Below are positions 8,278-17,102 of a stretch of 64,000 bases of DNA, piece after piece. The position numbers were made by a program, and so were the translations under genes. This DNA comes from Paractinoplanes aksuensis. Lineage in GTDB: Bacteria > Actinomycetota > Actinomycetes > Mycobacteriales > Micromonosporaceae. Each line of letters begins with the position of its first letter. The first letter of the stretch is position 1. The notes beneath the pieces are model-generated. The model was not told the DNA's origin, made no database searches, and saw only the letters and a program-made list of their open reading frames with translations. Location of the stretch: positions 1 through 64,000 of the forward strand of contig NZ_JAMYJR010000006.1 in assembly GCF_024137025.1 (NCBI RefSeq). The letters run 5' to 3'.

Positions 8278-8297
8278 ACTCAGATAATCTTTATATT
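8278..8297. promoter_or_regulatory. AT-rich PadR operator/promoter candidate
   Basis: The interval between the divergent genes is a sharp AT island in a GC-rich region. It contains AGATAATCT (8283-8291), which is palindromic around its central base, followed by TTATATTG. PadR proteins usually bind such AT-rich dyads at their own promoters; assignment here is by position. Confidence 0.4.
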
Positions 8298-8304
8298 GCC
8301 CCGC

Positions 8305-8646
8305 ATGGCGAAGGCGATGCGGGAACCCACCTTCTGGATTCTGACGGCTCTGGTCGATCAAGCTCGGCACGGGTACGGGATCATCCAGCAGGCCGCCATT
8401 CTGTCCGACGGCTCGGTGCGGCTGCAGGCCGGCACGCTCTACGCCGCCCTCGACCGGCTCGCCGCCGAGGGGCTGGTGGTGGTCGACCACGACGAGACGG
8501 TCGACGGGCGCGAGCGCCGCTACTACCGGCTCACCAAGGGCGGCGTGCTGGCCCTGCAGGACGAGACCGAGCGCCTGGCCCGCAACGCGACCACCGCCTC
8601 GCGCCAGCTCGCCACGCGCCGCAACCTCGGCGAGGCGACCGCGTGA
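8305..8646 (+). CDS. PadR family transcriptional regulator
   Basis: This 113-residue protein is a short PadR (subfamily 2) repressor. The winged-helix core reads EPTFWILTALVDQARHGYGI, then LYAALDRLAAEGLV with the wing DGRERRYYRLTKGG. It is followed by a short helical C-terminus used for dimerisation. The start is ATG 8305; a TTG at 8296 is also in frame. It overlaps the following membrane protein gene by GTGA, the usual layout of PadR regulators that control a membrane protein or transporter next to them. The ligand is unknown. Confidence 0.9.
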   Translation: MAKAMREPTFWILTALVDQARHGYGIIQQAAILSDGSVRLQAGTLYAALDRLAAEGLVVVDHDETVDGRERRYYRLTKGGVLALQDETERLARNATTASRQLATRRNLGEATA

Positions 8647-9713
8647 GCCGCCTCGATGTGCGCTACCGCCTGTTGCTGCGCGCGTATCCGCCCGGCCGTC
8701 GGCGCGGCGAACTCACGGACACCCTGCTCGAGGCGGGACGCGGCCGTCCCTCCGTACGGGAAGGGTTGAATCTTCTGCGGTACGGGCTGCGGGCCCGGCT
8801 GGGCCGGCCGGCCAGTCACGCCGTGGTGGTCCTGGCGACGTTGATCGCGGTGGTCGCCGGCGTGCTCGGCGCGGCCGTGACGACCCGGCTGGCCTGGGAG
8901 GCTGTGCCCGCCCTGCCCTCCGGGGAACGGCTGGCCGACATCTCGGGCACGGTCTTCCCGGGCCTTCCCACGACGACCGACAAATACACCGACGAGCTCT
9001 TCTACGACCTGCGCGAACCATCCCTGGCCAAGGTGCTGCTGACCGGCCACGAGGAGGACTTCCAGTTCTCCGACCTCATCGTGTGGCCTGACGACCGCTT
9101 CCTGCCCGGCGACTACCGGCAGTGGACGACAGCGGCCCAGGGCCGCCTGGTCGAGGCCGGCTGGGAGGTCGGCGAGGCCCAGGTCACCGGGGCCACCTGG
9201 ATCGCCACCGGCGAGATCGACGACAGCGGCCGCCTGTTCACGGCCACCCGCGACGGCCTGGCCCTCGAGATCGCGACCGAGACCGACGTCGTCGACACCC
9301 CGGCCGGCTCGTTCTACGTGACCGCCGAGATCGACCGCCTGACGCCGGGCTGGGTGCTTGCCGCGGGCGTGTCCGGCCTGCTGGTGGGGGCGCTGCTGGG
9401 CTGGCTGGCGACCGGCTGGGTGAGCCGCCGCACCGAGCTCGGCAGCGCCCGGGTCCGCTCGCTGACCCGCGAACCGGCCTGGGTGGCGCTGGTCCTGCTG
9501 CTCCCGCAGGCGCTGCTCGCGCTGGTCGGGATGATCGGCCAGCAGGTCGTCGGCGGCGCCCCGCACGCCCCGTTCTGGGCGCTGTCGGTCACCTACGGTT
9601 ACGGCTGTGGCCTGCTCGGCTTCGTGTTGTTCGGTGTCTCAGTCGTCACCGCTGCCGTCGCCGGTCGCGGCGCCGCCGGCATCGAGCCGGTCGTCACCCG
9701 AGAACGCCTGTAA
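8643..9713 (+). CDS. PadR-linked membrane protein, permease-like
   Basis: A 356-residue protein with the N-terminal pattern YRLLLRAYPPGRRRGELTDTLLE, typical of membrane proteins encoded directly behind PadR regulators. It has a membrane helix near residues 60-80, a soluble extracytoplasmic middle (about residues 85-230), and further helices (WVLAAGVSGLLVGALLGWLA, WVALVLLLPQALLALVGMI and a C-terminal pair). No ATPase gene follows, so a transport role is unproven. GTG 8643 overlaps the PadR stop. The 3' end overlaps the convergent gene at 9639 by 75 bases. Confidence 0.7.
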   Translation: MSRLDVRYRLLLRAYPPGRRRGELTDTLLEAGRGRPSVREGLNLLRYGLRARLGRPASHAVVVLATLIAVVAGVLGAAVTTRLAWEAVPALPSGERLADISGTVFPGLPTTTDKYTDELFYDLREPSLAKVLLTGHEEDFQFSDLIVWPDDRFLPGDYRQWTTAAQGRLVEAGWEVGEAQVTGATWIATGEIDDSGRLFTATRDGLALEIATETDVVDTPAGSFYVTAEIDRLTPGWVLAAGVSGLLVGALLGWLATGWVSRRTELGSARVRSLTREPAWVALVLLLPQALLALVGMIGQQVVGGAPHAPFWALSVTYGYGCGLLGFVLFGVSVVTAAVAGRGAAGIEPVVTRERL

Positions 9714-10001
9714 GCCCCGCTCCCAGCGTTCCCGCCGCTCGTCGAGGGTCTGCTCCCACCACTCGGGGCCGCGCTCGCCCAGCGCCACCTTGGCCGCCTG
9801 GACGCGGGCGCGGGCCGGGGCCGGGTCCTGTCCGGCCCGCTTGAGGGCGCCGACGTCGCGCCGGGCCGCCATCAGGGCCTTGCGCAGGACGGCGGCCACG
9901 TCGTCGGGGATCGCGGGGTCGGTCGCGCGCCACCGCCGGCCGTCGACGATGATGTAACGGCCGTCGTCGCTGGTCACCGGTGGCTTCTTGGCGCTGCTCA
10001 C
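9639..10001 (-). CDS. Small conserved actinobacterial protein, unknown function
   Basis: A roughly 120-residue polar protein beginning VSSAKKPPVTSDDGRYIIVD. It contains a compact domain GRRWRATDPAIPDDVAAVLRKALMAARR followed by a charged helical segment and ERGPEWWEQTLDERR. I recall similar short proteins in actinomycetes annotated as hypothetical, but I cannot give a function. The GTG start at 10001 is the best match to the conserved N-terminus, although the purine run GAGG is immediately adjacent rather than spaced. The 3' end overlaps the permease-like gene by 75 bases, so the last 25 residues are read from sequence that is also coding on the other strand. Confidence 0.55.
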   Translation of the reverse strand: MSSAKKPPVTSDDGRYIIVDGRRWRATDPAIPDDVAAVLRKALMAARRDVGALKRAGQDPAPARARVQAAKVALGERGPEWWEQTLDERRERWERGLQAFSGDDRLDAGGAATGDGSGDD

Positions 10002-10126
10002 CCTCGTACCGTAAGGGCCGGAGGGCAGATGTGGCGTGACGCACCGCGCATCCGTTTGCCGGGGCTGTGACCCAGGCAGCAGTGTGGTGGAGGATGGAAC
10101 GGCAGGCTGTTGATCAGGAGGGGCCC

Positions 10127-11458
10127 ATGCGGTCACGCACCGACGTTGTCGAAGACTTGATGGCACGCTTTCCGCACGTCCCGCGGGAGGCCGTCGTCAA
10201 GGAGGACCTGCTGCGCGGCGGGCTGGCGTTCGACGATTCGGCGCTGAGCGACAACGAGGGCGGCGACGTCAAACCGAAGTCGTACTTCATCTTCTCGTTC
10301 GACCTCCGCGCGCTGCCCGAGCTGGGCACGGCCGCGCTGCGTCGCCCGCCGGAAGAGATCGTGCTCACCGGCGGCCCCTACGACTTCCGCCGTACGGTCG
10401 TGTCGGTCCGCGTCAACCCGAGCTCGCCCTACCGGGTGAAGACCGACGACGACGGCCGCATGCACCTCTACCTCGACGGCAAGCCGATCGCCGACGTCGG
10501 GGTGCCCCCGATGCCGGACTACTACCGGCACACGCTGTCCAACGGCAAATCGGTGATGGAGGTGGCCCCGACGATCCAGTGGGGCTACCTGATCTATCTG
10601 ACCGCCTTCCGGGTCTGCCAGTACTTCGGGGCCAAGGAGGAGTGCCAGTACTGCGACATCAACCACAACTGGCGCCAGCACAAGGCGGCCGGGCGGCCCT
10701 ACACCGGGGTCAAGCCGGTCGACGAGATCCTCGAGGCGCTGGCGATCATCGACAAGCACGACACGGCGAAGACGTCGCGGGCCTACACGCTGACCGGCGG
10801 CAGCATCACGTCGCAGGTGCAGGGCAAGGCCGAGGCCGACTTCTACGGCCAGTACGCGCAGGCGATCGAGGAGCACTTCCCCGGCCGGTGGATCGGCAAG
10901 GTGGTGGCCCAGGCGCTGCCCAAGGCCGACGTGCAGCGGTTCAAGGACTACGGCATCCAGATCTACCACCCCAACTACGAGGTGTGGGACAAGAAGCTGT
11001 TCGAGCTGTACTGCCCGGGCAAGGAGCGGTACGTGGGCCGGGAGGAGTGGCACCGCCGCATCCTCGACTCGGCCGAGATCTTCGGCCCGCGCAACGTGAT
11101 CCCGAACTTCGTGGCCGGGGTCGAGATGGCGGCGCCGCACGGCTTCACCACCGTGAACGAGGCGATCGACTCGACCGCCGAGGGCCTCGAGTACTTCATG
11201 TCGCGCGGCATCACACCCCGGTTCACCACGTGGTGCCCCGAGCCGACGACGCCGCTGGGCAAGTCGAACCCCGAGGGCGCGCCGCTGGAATACCACGTGC
11301 GGCTGCTCGAGACGTACCGCGCGGTGATGGAGGCCAACGGCCTGTCCAGCCCGCCCGGGTACGGTCCGGCCGGCGCCGGCCGAGCCGTGTTCTCGGTGTC
11401 CTCGTTCATGGACTCGCTGCCCGCCAACGACGAGACGGCCGAGGTCACCGCCCGCTGA
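10127..11458 (+). CDS. Radical SAM protein with CX8CX2C motif
   Basis: This 443-residue protein is a widespread actinobacterial radical SAM-type enzyme of unknown reaction. The cluster motif reads CQYFGAKEECQYCD, giving Cys164, Cys173 and Cys176 with CX8CX2C spacing instead of the canonical CX3CX2C. A TIM-barrel pattern continues with YTLTGGSITSQ (GGE-like strand), NFVAGVEMAAPHGF and RFTTWCPEPTTPLG. The start ATG 10127 has a strong AGGAGGGG site. The C-terminus is GYGPAGAGRAVFSVSSFMDS. It is monocistronic, ends before a hairpin at 11471-11509, and has no recognisable substrate gene next to it. Confidence 0.8.
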   Translation: MRSRTDVVEDLMARFPHVPREAVVKEDLLRGGLAFDDSALSDNEGGDVKPKSYFIFSFDLRALPELGTAALRRPPEEIVLTGGPYDFRRTVVSVRVNPSSPYRVKTDDDGRMHLYLDGKPIADVGVPPMPDYYRHTLSNGKSVMEVAPTIQWGYLIYLTAFRVCQYFGAKEECQYCDINHNWRQHKAAGRPYTGVKPVDEILEALAIIDKHDTAKTSRAYTLTGGSITSQVQGKAEADFYGQYAQAIEEHFPGRWIGKVVAQALPKADVQRFKDYGIQIYHPNYEVWDKKLFELYCPGKERYVGREEWHRRILDSAEIFGPRNVIPNFVAGVEMAAPHGFTTVNEAIDSTAEGLEYFMSRGITPRFTTWCPEPTTPLGKSNPEGAPLEYHVRLLETYRAVMEANGLSSPPGYGPAGAGRAVFSVSSFMDSLPANDETAEVTAR

Positions 11459-11470
11459 TTTGTCCGTTCA

Positions 11471-11509
11471 GGCGCCGAGTCGCAGACAGCAAGGCCTGGA
11501 CTCGGCGCC
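11471..11509 (+). terminator. Hairpin downstream of the radical SAM gene
   Basis: Perfect 11-bp arms, 11471-11481 (GGCGCCGAGTC) and 11499-11509, enclose a 17-base loop. The hairpin lies 12 bases after the stop. No U-tract follows, as is common in GC-rich actinomycetes. Confidence 0.6.
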
Positions 11510-11760
11510 TCGGACCCGGCGATCGTCGCTTTGGGTGAGCAGACGCGATGTGACGGTGCTGCCACGGAACGGTTTCATCGGGCGCTCACCGGGGTCGATT
11601 GTTCCGATTCCGGTGACGCCTGACTGGTCAGCCCGGTCAATTTCGAGATCATTTTCCGGCGATCATTGTTCTCCATTCTGAACTGCGGAAACGTAAACTC
11701 GGCAGCATTGTCAAGGTGCAGATTCCGTACGGGAGAAGCGGTGTTGACGGCCTCGGCAGG

Positions 11761-12540
11761 ATGTGGGTCGTGGCAGCGGAATTATCGGACCCCATCAGAA
11801 CGCGGCGGCGTCGCCCGGGCTACGCACCGTCATCACCGCGGCATTCGATCCCGGGCCCGCCCGCCCCGGCCCCGGTCGTGCGGGGCGAGGGGATCGAGGC
11901 CCTCAACCACGACGTGCTCATCCGGCGCTCGCTCGAGATGTCGCCGAACGGGTTCATCACGATCATCAGCATCATCCAGGGCGTCGCGCTGGCACTGCTG
12001 GCCGAGAACACGTTCGAGAAGCCCAGCCTGCTGGTCGGCATCCAGAGCGTCTCGCTCCTGCTGATCTTCGTGAGCGTCTTCTACTGGTACCTGACCCTCA
12101 GCGTGCTCATCCGCTGGGCGCCGTCGTTCCTGGACTGCCTGCTGCCCTTCGCCATCGCCAGTCTCGAGATCCCACCCGCGTTCTTCCTGGGCAACGCCCG
12201 GGCCTGGAACCTGTGGCTGGCCATGTTCTGGGCCGGCACCGCCATCGGCCTCTGGATCACCCGCAAGTGGTGCCCGCCGTCGCACTTCGGCGACGCCCGC
12301 GACGCCTACCGCCGGTTCATCGCCCTGCTGAGCGAACTGCAGATGATCGCCGGGGTCGGAGCGCTGGGCCTGGCCTTCTGCGGCATCTTCGCCTACCTCG
12401 ACTGGACCCACCAGTTCTTCTGGGGCACGGCGGGCGCCCTCACCGTCCTGACCACTGTCGGTTTTGTGGTCTTCCGGGTCGAACACGGCGCCTCCCGCAT
12501 CCACACCCATTTCGGAGTGAGCCGCCCGCCGTTCAACTGA
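11761..12540 (+). CDS. Multi-pass membrane protein, unknown
   Basis: A protein of about 259 residues with a cytoplasmic N-terminus rich in Arg/Pro and at least five hydrophobic segments, the first being SPNGFITIISIIQGVALALL. The rest includes VSLLLIFVSVFYWYLTLSVL and a C-terminal helix TVLTTVGFVVFRVEHG. I do not recognise the family. The start is uncertain: ATG 11761 has little Shine-Dalgarno signal, and a GTG at 11716 in the same frame is possible. If 11761 is used, codon 8 is TTA (11782-11784), a rare bldA-type leucine codon. The upstream 250 bases hold the radical SAM hairpin and an AT-richer promoter-like stretch near 11640-11700. Confidence 0.6.
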   Translation: MWVVAAELSDPIRTRRRRPGYAPSSPRHSIPGPPAPAPVVRGEGIEALNHDVLIRRSLEMSPNGFITIISIIQGVALALLAENTFEKPSLLVGIQSVSLLLIFVSVFYWYLTLSVLIRWAPSFLDCLLPFAIASLEIPPAFFLGNARAWNLWLAMFWAGTAIGLWITRKWCPPSHFGDARDAYRRFIALLSELQMIAGVGALGLAFCGIFAYLDWTHQFFWGTAGALTVLTTVGFVVFRVEHGASRIHTHFGVSRPPFN

Positions 12541-12651
12541 GGGGGAAGTGGGTAAGAGGCCACCCGCCAGGAGGACGTCCGGGCGCGGCCGGTTGCGTAT
12601 TCTACGAACTGCTTACGCGCCCGGGGCCGAGGAACGGGAGACGCTCGCGCG

Positions 12652-15600
12652 ATGACTCAGGACGTGTTCGCCGGTGGCGGTGACGTCGGTCGTGACCTCA
12701 CGGTGGTGGAATGGGGTGGCACGTCCCTCGGCCCGCCCGAGCAGTGGCCGCAGAGTCTGCGCACGGCGGTCAGCATCCTGCTCTCGTCGCGGTTTCCGAT
12801 GTGGATGGCGTGGGGGCCGCAGCTCACCTTCTTCTGCAACGACGCCTACCGTCGCGACACGCTGGGCCGCAAGTACCCGTGGGCGCTGGGTCGCCCGGCC
12901 AACGAGGTGTGGGCCGAGATCTGGGACGACATCGGCCCGCGCATCGAGGGCGTGCTCGCCACCGGCCAGGCCACCTGGGACGAGGGCCTGCTGCTGTTCC
13001 TCGAACGCTCCGGCTACCGCGAGGAGACGTACCACACGTTCTCGTACAGCCCGCTGCGTGACGACGAGGGCGCCCTGGTCGGCATGCTCTGCGTGGTCAG
13101 CGAGGACACCGAACGGGTGATCGGCCAGCGCCGGATGGCCACCCTGCGTGATCTCGGGTCGGATCCGAGCGTGGTGCGCACCGAGCAGCAGACGCTCGCT
13201 TTCACCGGCGCCCAGCTGGGCCGCAACCTGCGCGACCTGCCGTTCACCCTGACCTATCTGTTCGACCTCGACGGCGTACGCCTGGCCGAGGCGACCGGTA
13301 TGCCGGCCGACCACCCCGTCGCGAGCCCGGCCGGCTGGCCCGTCGAGGCGGTCGCGCGCGGCGAGTCGGTGGTGGTGCCGCTCGACGGCGACCTTCCGGC
13401 CGGCGACTGGCACGAGCCGCCGACCGAGGCCCTGCTCGTGCCGCTGCTGCAGCAGGGCGACAGTCCGTACGGGTTCCTGGTCGCCGGTCTCAACCGCTTC
13501 CGCGCCCTCGACGACGGCTATCGCGGGTTCGTCGAGCTGACCGCCGGGCACGTCTCGGCCGGCATCGCCAGCGCCCGCAGCTATCAGGCCCAGCAGCGCC
13601 GGGCCGAGGAGCTGGCCGAGCTCGACCGGGCCAAGACCGCGTTCTTCTCCAACATCAGCCATGAGTTCCGCACCCCGCTGACCCTGATCATGGGCCCGCT
13701 CGAGGAGTTGCTGACCCGGGCCGACCTCACCGACGAGCCGGCCGTACGGGCCGAGCTGGACGTGATCCACCGCAACGGGCTGCGGCTGGGCAAGTTGGTC
13801 AACGCGCTGCTCGACTTCTCCCGGCTCGAGGCCGGCCGCATGCAGGCCCGGTTCGAGCCGGTCGACCTGGCCAACGCCACGGCCGAGCTGGCCAGCGTGT
13901 TCCGGTCGGCGATCGAGCGCACCGGGCTGACCTTGGAGGTCGACACGCCTGCGCTGGCCCAGCCGGTCTACCTCGACCGCGGGATGTGGGAGAAGATCGT
14001 TCTCAACCTGCTCAGCAACGCCCTCAAGTTCACGTTCAGCGGCGGGGTCCGGATCGCCGTACGCGAGGAAGCCGGAACGGCCACGGTGACGGTGACCGAC
14101 ACCGGGGTCGGCGTGCCGGCCGACGAGATGCCGCGGCTGTTCGAGCGTTTCCACCGCATCGAGAACGCGCGCTCGCGGTCGAACGAGGGCAGCGGCATCG
14201 GGCTGGCGCTGGTGCGGGAGCTGGTCGAGCTGCACGGCGGCACGATCACGGCCGACAGCACCTACGGCCAGGGCACGACCTTCACCGTACGGCTGCCGGT
14301 CGGCGCCGGCCATCTGCCGGCCGAGGCGGTGACCACCGCGCGGGTGACGGCCCCCGTGTCGTCCGGGGCCGACCCGTACGTGCAGGAGGCGTTGCGCTGG
14401 ACGCCGGGCACCGCCGAGCCGGCCGGCGACCCCGTGCCGCGAGCCAAGTCGCCCGCCACCGTGCTGGTCGCCGACGACAACGCCGACATGCGCGACTACC
14501 TGACCCGGCTGCTGCACTCGGCCGGCCACCAGGTGCACGCGGTCGGCGACGGGCAGGCCGCGCTCGAGGCGGCCCGGGCCCGGCACCCCGACCTCATCGT
14601 CAGCGACGTCATGATGCCCCGCCTCGACGGGCTCGAACTGGTGGCGGCGCTGCGGGCCGACCCGCGGACGGCCGGGACGCCCGTGCTGCTGCTGTCGGCC
14701 CGGGCCGGTCAGGAGGCGTCGATCGAGGGCCTGGAGGCGGGCGCCGACGACTACCTGGTCAAGCCGTTCTCGTCGGCCGAGCTGCTGGCCCGGGTGCGGG
14801 CCAACGTCGAGCTGGCCCGGCTGCGCAACCACCACGCCCGCTGGCGCACGGCCCTGATCGACTCGCTGCAGGAGGCGTTCTTCGTCTGTGACGAGGACGG
14901 GGCGGTCATCGAGATCAACTCGACCTTCACCGACATCCTCGGCTTCGGGGTCGAGGGCCTGCCGTACCCGCCGGTGCATCCCTGGTGGCCCGACCGCGAG
15001 GCCGACCCGAAGGGTTACCAGCAGGTCGCGGACGCGCTGGCCATGCTGGTCGGCCGCACCCGGGGCGCCTACACGATCCCGGTCCAGCATCGCGACGGCC
15101 ACCGGCTGTGGGCGGCCGCGTCGTTCAATCAGGTCGCCGACCCGGACAGCGGTCGTAAGGTCATCGTGGGGACCTTCCGCGACGTCACGGCCGAGCATTA
15201 CGCCGTGCAGCGGGACAGCGCGCTGACCGCGCTCAGCGTCCGCCTGTCCCAGGCCGAGAGCCTGAGCGGCGCGTTGCCGGGCGTGCTGACCCAACTCGGT
15301 GAGCTGTGGCAGGCCGACCAGGTGTACGCGGCGGTCTTCGCCGGTTCCGGCCCGCCTGCCCTGGTCAGCGCGGACGACCAGGTCCGCTGGGACACGCTGG
15401 CCGCCGAACACCGGACGGCCCTGACCGAGCTGCGGGACAAGCCGCTGCTGACGCCGGTGGCCGACGAGCCCGGCCGGGCCGGCATCACGCTCGAGCACCC
15501 GGACGGCACGATGGCGCTGATGCTCGAGCTGGCCGAGCGGCGCCCGTTCACCGAGCAGGACCGCACGCTGCTGGCCCTGCTGGCCGGTCACCTGGGCCAG

Positions 15601-16713
15601 GGCCTGCACCGCATCCACCAGATCGACCAGCAGCGTGAGACGGCGCTGGCCCTGCAGCGGGCGATCCTCGGACCGGCCCAGCTGCCCGCCGGGTTCGCGG
15701 TCCGCTACGCGCCGGCGACCCGTCCGCTCAAGGTCGGCGGCGACTGGTACGACACCGTCACCCTGACCGGCGGCCGGATCGGCATCGTGGTCGGCGACTG
15801 CGTCGGGCACGGGCTCGAGGCGGCCACCGTCATGGGTCAGCTGCGCAGCGCCTGCCGGGCCCTGCTGCTGCAGAACACCGACCCGGCGCAGACGCTGACC
15901 GCCCTCGACCGGTTCGCGGCCCAGCTGCCGGGGGCCATGTGCGCAACCGTCTTCTGCGGCGTGCTCGACCCGGCCAGCGGGGATCTGACGTACGCCAGCG
16001 CCGGGCACCCGCCCGCGGTCGTCACCCACGCCGACGGGGCCACCGACCTGCTCGACCAGGGCCGCTCGCGGCCGCTCGGCGTGCGCTCGGCCGGCGAACG
16101 GCCCGAGGCCCACTACACCGTGCCGGCCCGGGCCACGCTGCTGCTCTACACCGACGGCCTGGTCGAACGTCGCCGGCAGCCGCTGACCACCGGCATCCGG
16201 CAGGTGGCGGCCGCGGTGCAGCAGGGCCGCTCGACCGCCCTGGAAGAGCTGGCCACCGAGGTCATGGACAGCATGGCCCCGGCCGCGGGTTACGACGACG
16301 ACGTGGCCATGCTGCTCTACCGCCAACCCGGCCCGCTCGAGTACGAGTTCGCGGCCGAGGCGACCCGGCTCGCCCCGCTGCGCGCGATGCTGCGGACGTG
16401 GCTGGCCCGCTGCGGCATCGACCCCACGACGGCCCAGAACGTGCTGGTCGCGACGGGGGAGGCGTGCGCCAACGCGATCGAGCACGGCCACCGCCACCGG
16501 CCCGGCGGCCGGATCAGCCTGCGGGCCGCGGCCACGGCCGAGAACCTGCACCTGACCATCACCGACAGTGGCCTGTGGAAGACCCCGCAGCCCGCGGCCA
16601 ACCCGCACCGCGGGCGGGGCTTCGCCCTGATGCGGGCGCTGATGAGCGAAGTGACAGTGACCACCGGCGCCGCCGGGACCGTCGTCGGCCTGCAAGCGAG
16701 GATTCCCCGATGA
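12652..16713 (+). CDS. Hybrid histidine kinase-receiver-SpoIIE phosphatase-anti-sigma kinase
   Basis: This 1353-residue protein joins most parts of a partner-switching stress pathway. In order it has a PAS-like sensor (about residues 20-160), a GAF-like region (170-310), HisKA with SHEFRTPL (His near residue 337) and HATPase boxes NLLSNALKFT, DTGVGV and GSGIGLAL. A receiver follows with DLIVSDVMMP (Asp near 653), then a second PAS (about 740-850), GAF (about 860-1000), a SpoIIE/PP2C phosphatase with GGDWYD, GDCVGHG and YDDDVAM, and a C-terminal RsbW-like HATPase with EACANAIEHG. It has no membrane helix. The stop overlaps the STAS gene start (ATGA). I infer that it both phosphorylates and dephosphorylates an anti-sigma antagonist; the sigma factor is not in the window. 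Confidence 0.9.
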   Translation: MTQDVFAGGGDVGRDLTVVEWGGTSLGPPEQWPQSLRTAVSILLSSRFPMWMAWGPQLTFFCNDAYRRDTLGRKYPWALGRPANEVWAEIWDDIGPRIEGVLATGQATWDEGLLLFLERSGYREETYHTFSYSPLRDDEGALVGMLCVVSEDTERVIGQRRMATLRDLGSDPSVVRTEQQTLAFTGAQLGRNLRDLPFTLTYLFDLDGVRLAEATGMPADHPVASPAGWPVEAVARGESVVVPLDGDLPAGDWHEPPTEALLVPLLQQGDSPYGFLVAGLNRFRALDDGYRGFVELTAGHVSAGIASARSYQAQQRRAEELAELDRAKTAFFSNISHEFRTPLTLIMGPLEELLTRADLTDEPAVRAELDVIHRNGLRLGKLVNALLDFSRLEAGRMQARFEPVDLANATAELASVFRSAIERTGLTLEVDTPALAQPVYLDRGMWEKIVLNLLSNALKFTFSGGVRIAVREEAGTATVTVTDTGVGVPADEMPRLFERFHRIENARSRSNEGSGIGLALVRELVELHGGTITADSTYGQGTTFTVRLPVGAGHLPAEAVTTARVTAPVSSGADPYVQEALRWTPGTAEPAGDPVPRAKSPATVLVADDNADMRDYLTRLLHSAGHQVHAVGDGQAALEAARARHPDLIVSDVMMPRLDGLELVAALRADPRTAGTPVLLLSARAGQEASIEGLEAGADDYLVKPFSSAELLARVRANVELARLRNHHARWRTALIDSLQEAFFVCDEDGAVIEINSTFTDILGFGVEGLPYPPVHPWWPDREADPKGYQQVADALAMLVGRTRGAYTIPVQHRDGHRLWAAASFNQVADPDSGRKVIVGTFRDVTAEHYAVQRDSALTALSVRLSQAESLSGALPGVLTQLGELWQADQVYAAVFAGSGPPALVSADDQVRWDTLAAEHRTALTELRDKPLLTPVADEPGRAGITLEHPDGTMALMLELAERRPFTEQDRTLLALLAGHLGQGLHRIHQIDQQRETALALQRAILGPAQLPAGFAVRYAPATRPLKVGGDWYDTVTLTGGRIGIVVGDCVGHGLEAATVMGQLRSACRALLLQNTDPAQTLTALDRFAAQLPGAMCATVFCGVLDPASGDLTYASAGHPPAVVTHADGATDLLDQGRSRPLGVRSAGERPEAHYTVPARATLLLYTDGLVERRRQPLTTGIRQVAAAVQQGRSTALEELATEVMDSMAPAAGYDDDVAMLLYRQPGPLEYEFAAEATRLAPLRAMLRTWLARCGIDPTTAQNVLVATGEACANAIEHGHRHRPGGRISLRAAATAENLHLTITDSGLWKTPQPAANPHRGRGFALMRALMSEVTVTTGAAGTVVGLQARIPR

Positions 16714-17015
16714 GCACACCGCTGACCTGCACCACGGGCCGTCACCCGGACGGGGCCGTCGTGCTCACGGCCACCGGCGAGATCGACATGAGCAACGCGG
16801 CCGCCTTCGCGGCCGCACTGAACGGCGCCGGCGACGAGTCGGCCGGGGCCACTTTCGTGGTCGACCTCACCCGGGTGGAGTACATCGACAGCGCCGGCCT
16901 GGCCGCCCTCTTCCCCCATGTGGACCGCCTGCGGTTGATCTCCAACCCGCTGTTGTCCCCGGTCCTGACCATCGCCGGCCTCGACGACATCACCACGGCG
17001 GCCCCTGAGTCGTAG
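16710..17015 (+). CDS. STAS-domain anti-anti-sigma factor
   Basis: A 101-residue STAS protein of the RsbV/SpoIIAA type. The motif VEYIDSAGLAALF carries the serine that partner kinases phosphorylate, within the D-S-A/S-G-L pattern. The strand GEIDMSNAAAF fits the fold's first helix region. Such proteins bind and sequester RsbW-like anti-sigma factors when unphosphorylated. The gene starts inside the stop codon of the hub gene, so the two proteins are made together and the hub's phosphatase and C-terminal kinase are its likely partners. Confidence 0.9.
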   Translation: MSTPLTCTTGRHPDGAVVLTATGEIDMSNAAAFAAALNGAGDESAGATFVVDLTRVEYIDSAGLAALFPHVDRLRLISNPLLSPVLTIAGLDDITTAAPES

Positions 17016-17102
17016 ATCTGCCACTTCCTCCGGCCGTCCGGCCGACGCGGGCCCCGCAACCGGGGAGCAGTGTCAGTCGGGTCCACGGAAGGGAGTTTCA
17101 TC

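Noticed and set aside
12613..16719. Open frame of 1368 codons on the minus strand
   Set aside because: It is the antisense shadow of the hybrid kinase-phosphatase gene; it is Arg/Gly/His-rich without any domain, while the plus strand shows all motifs.
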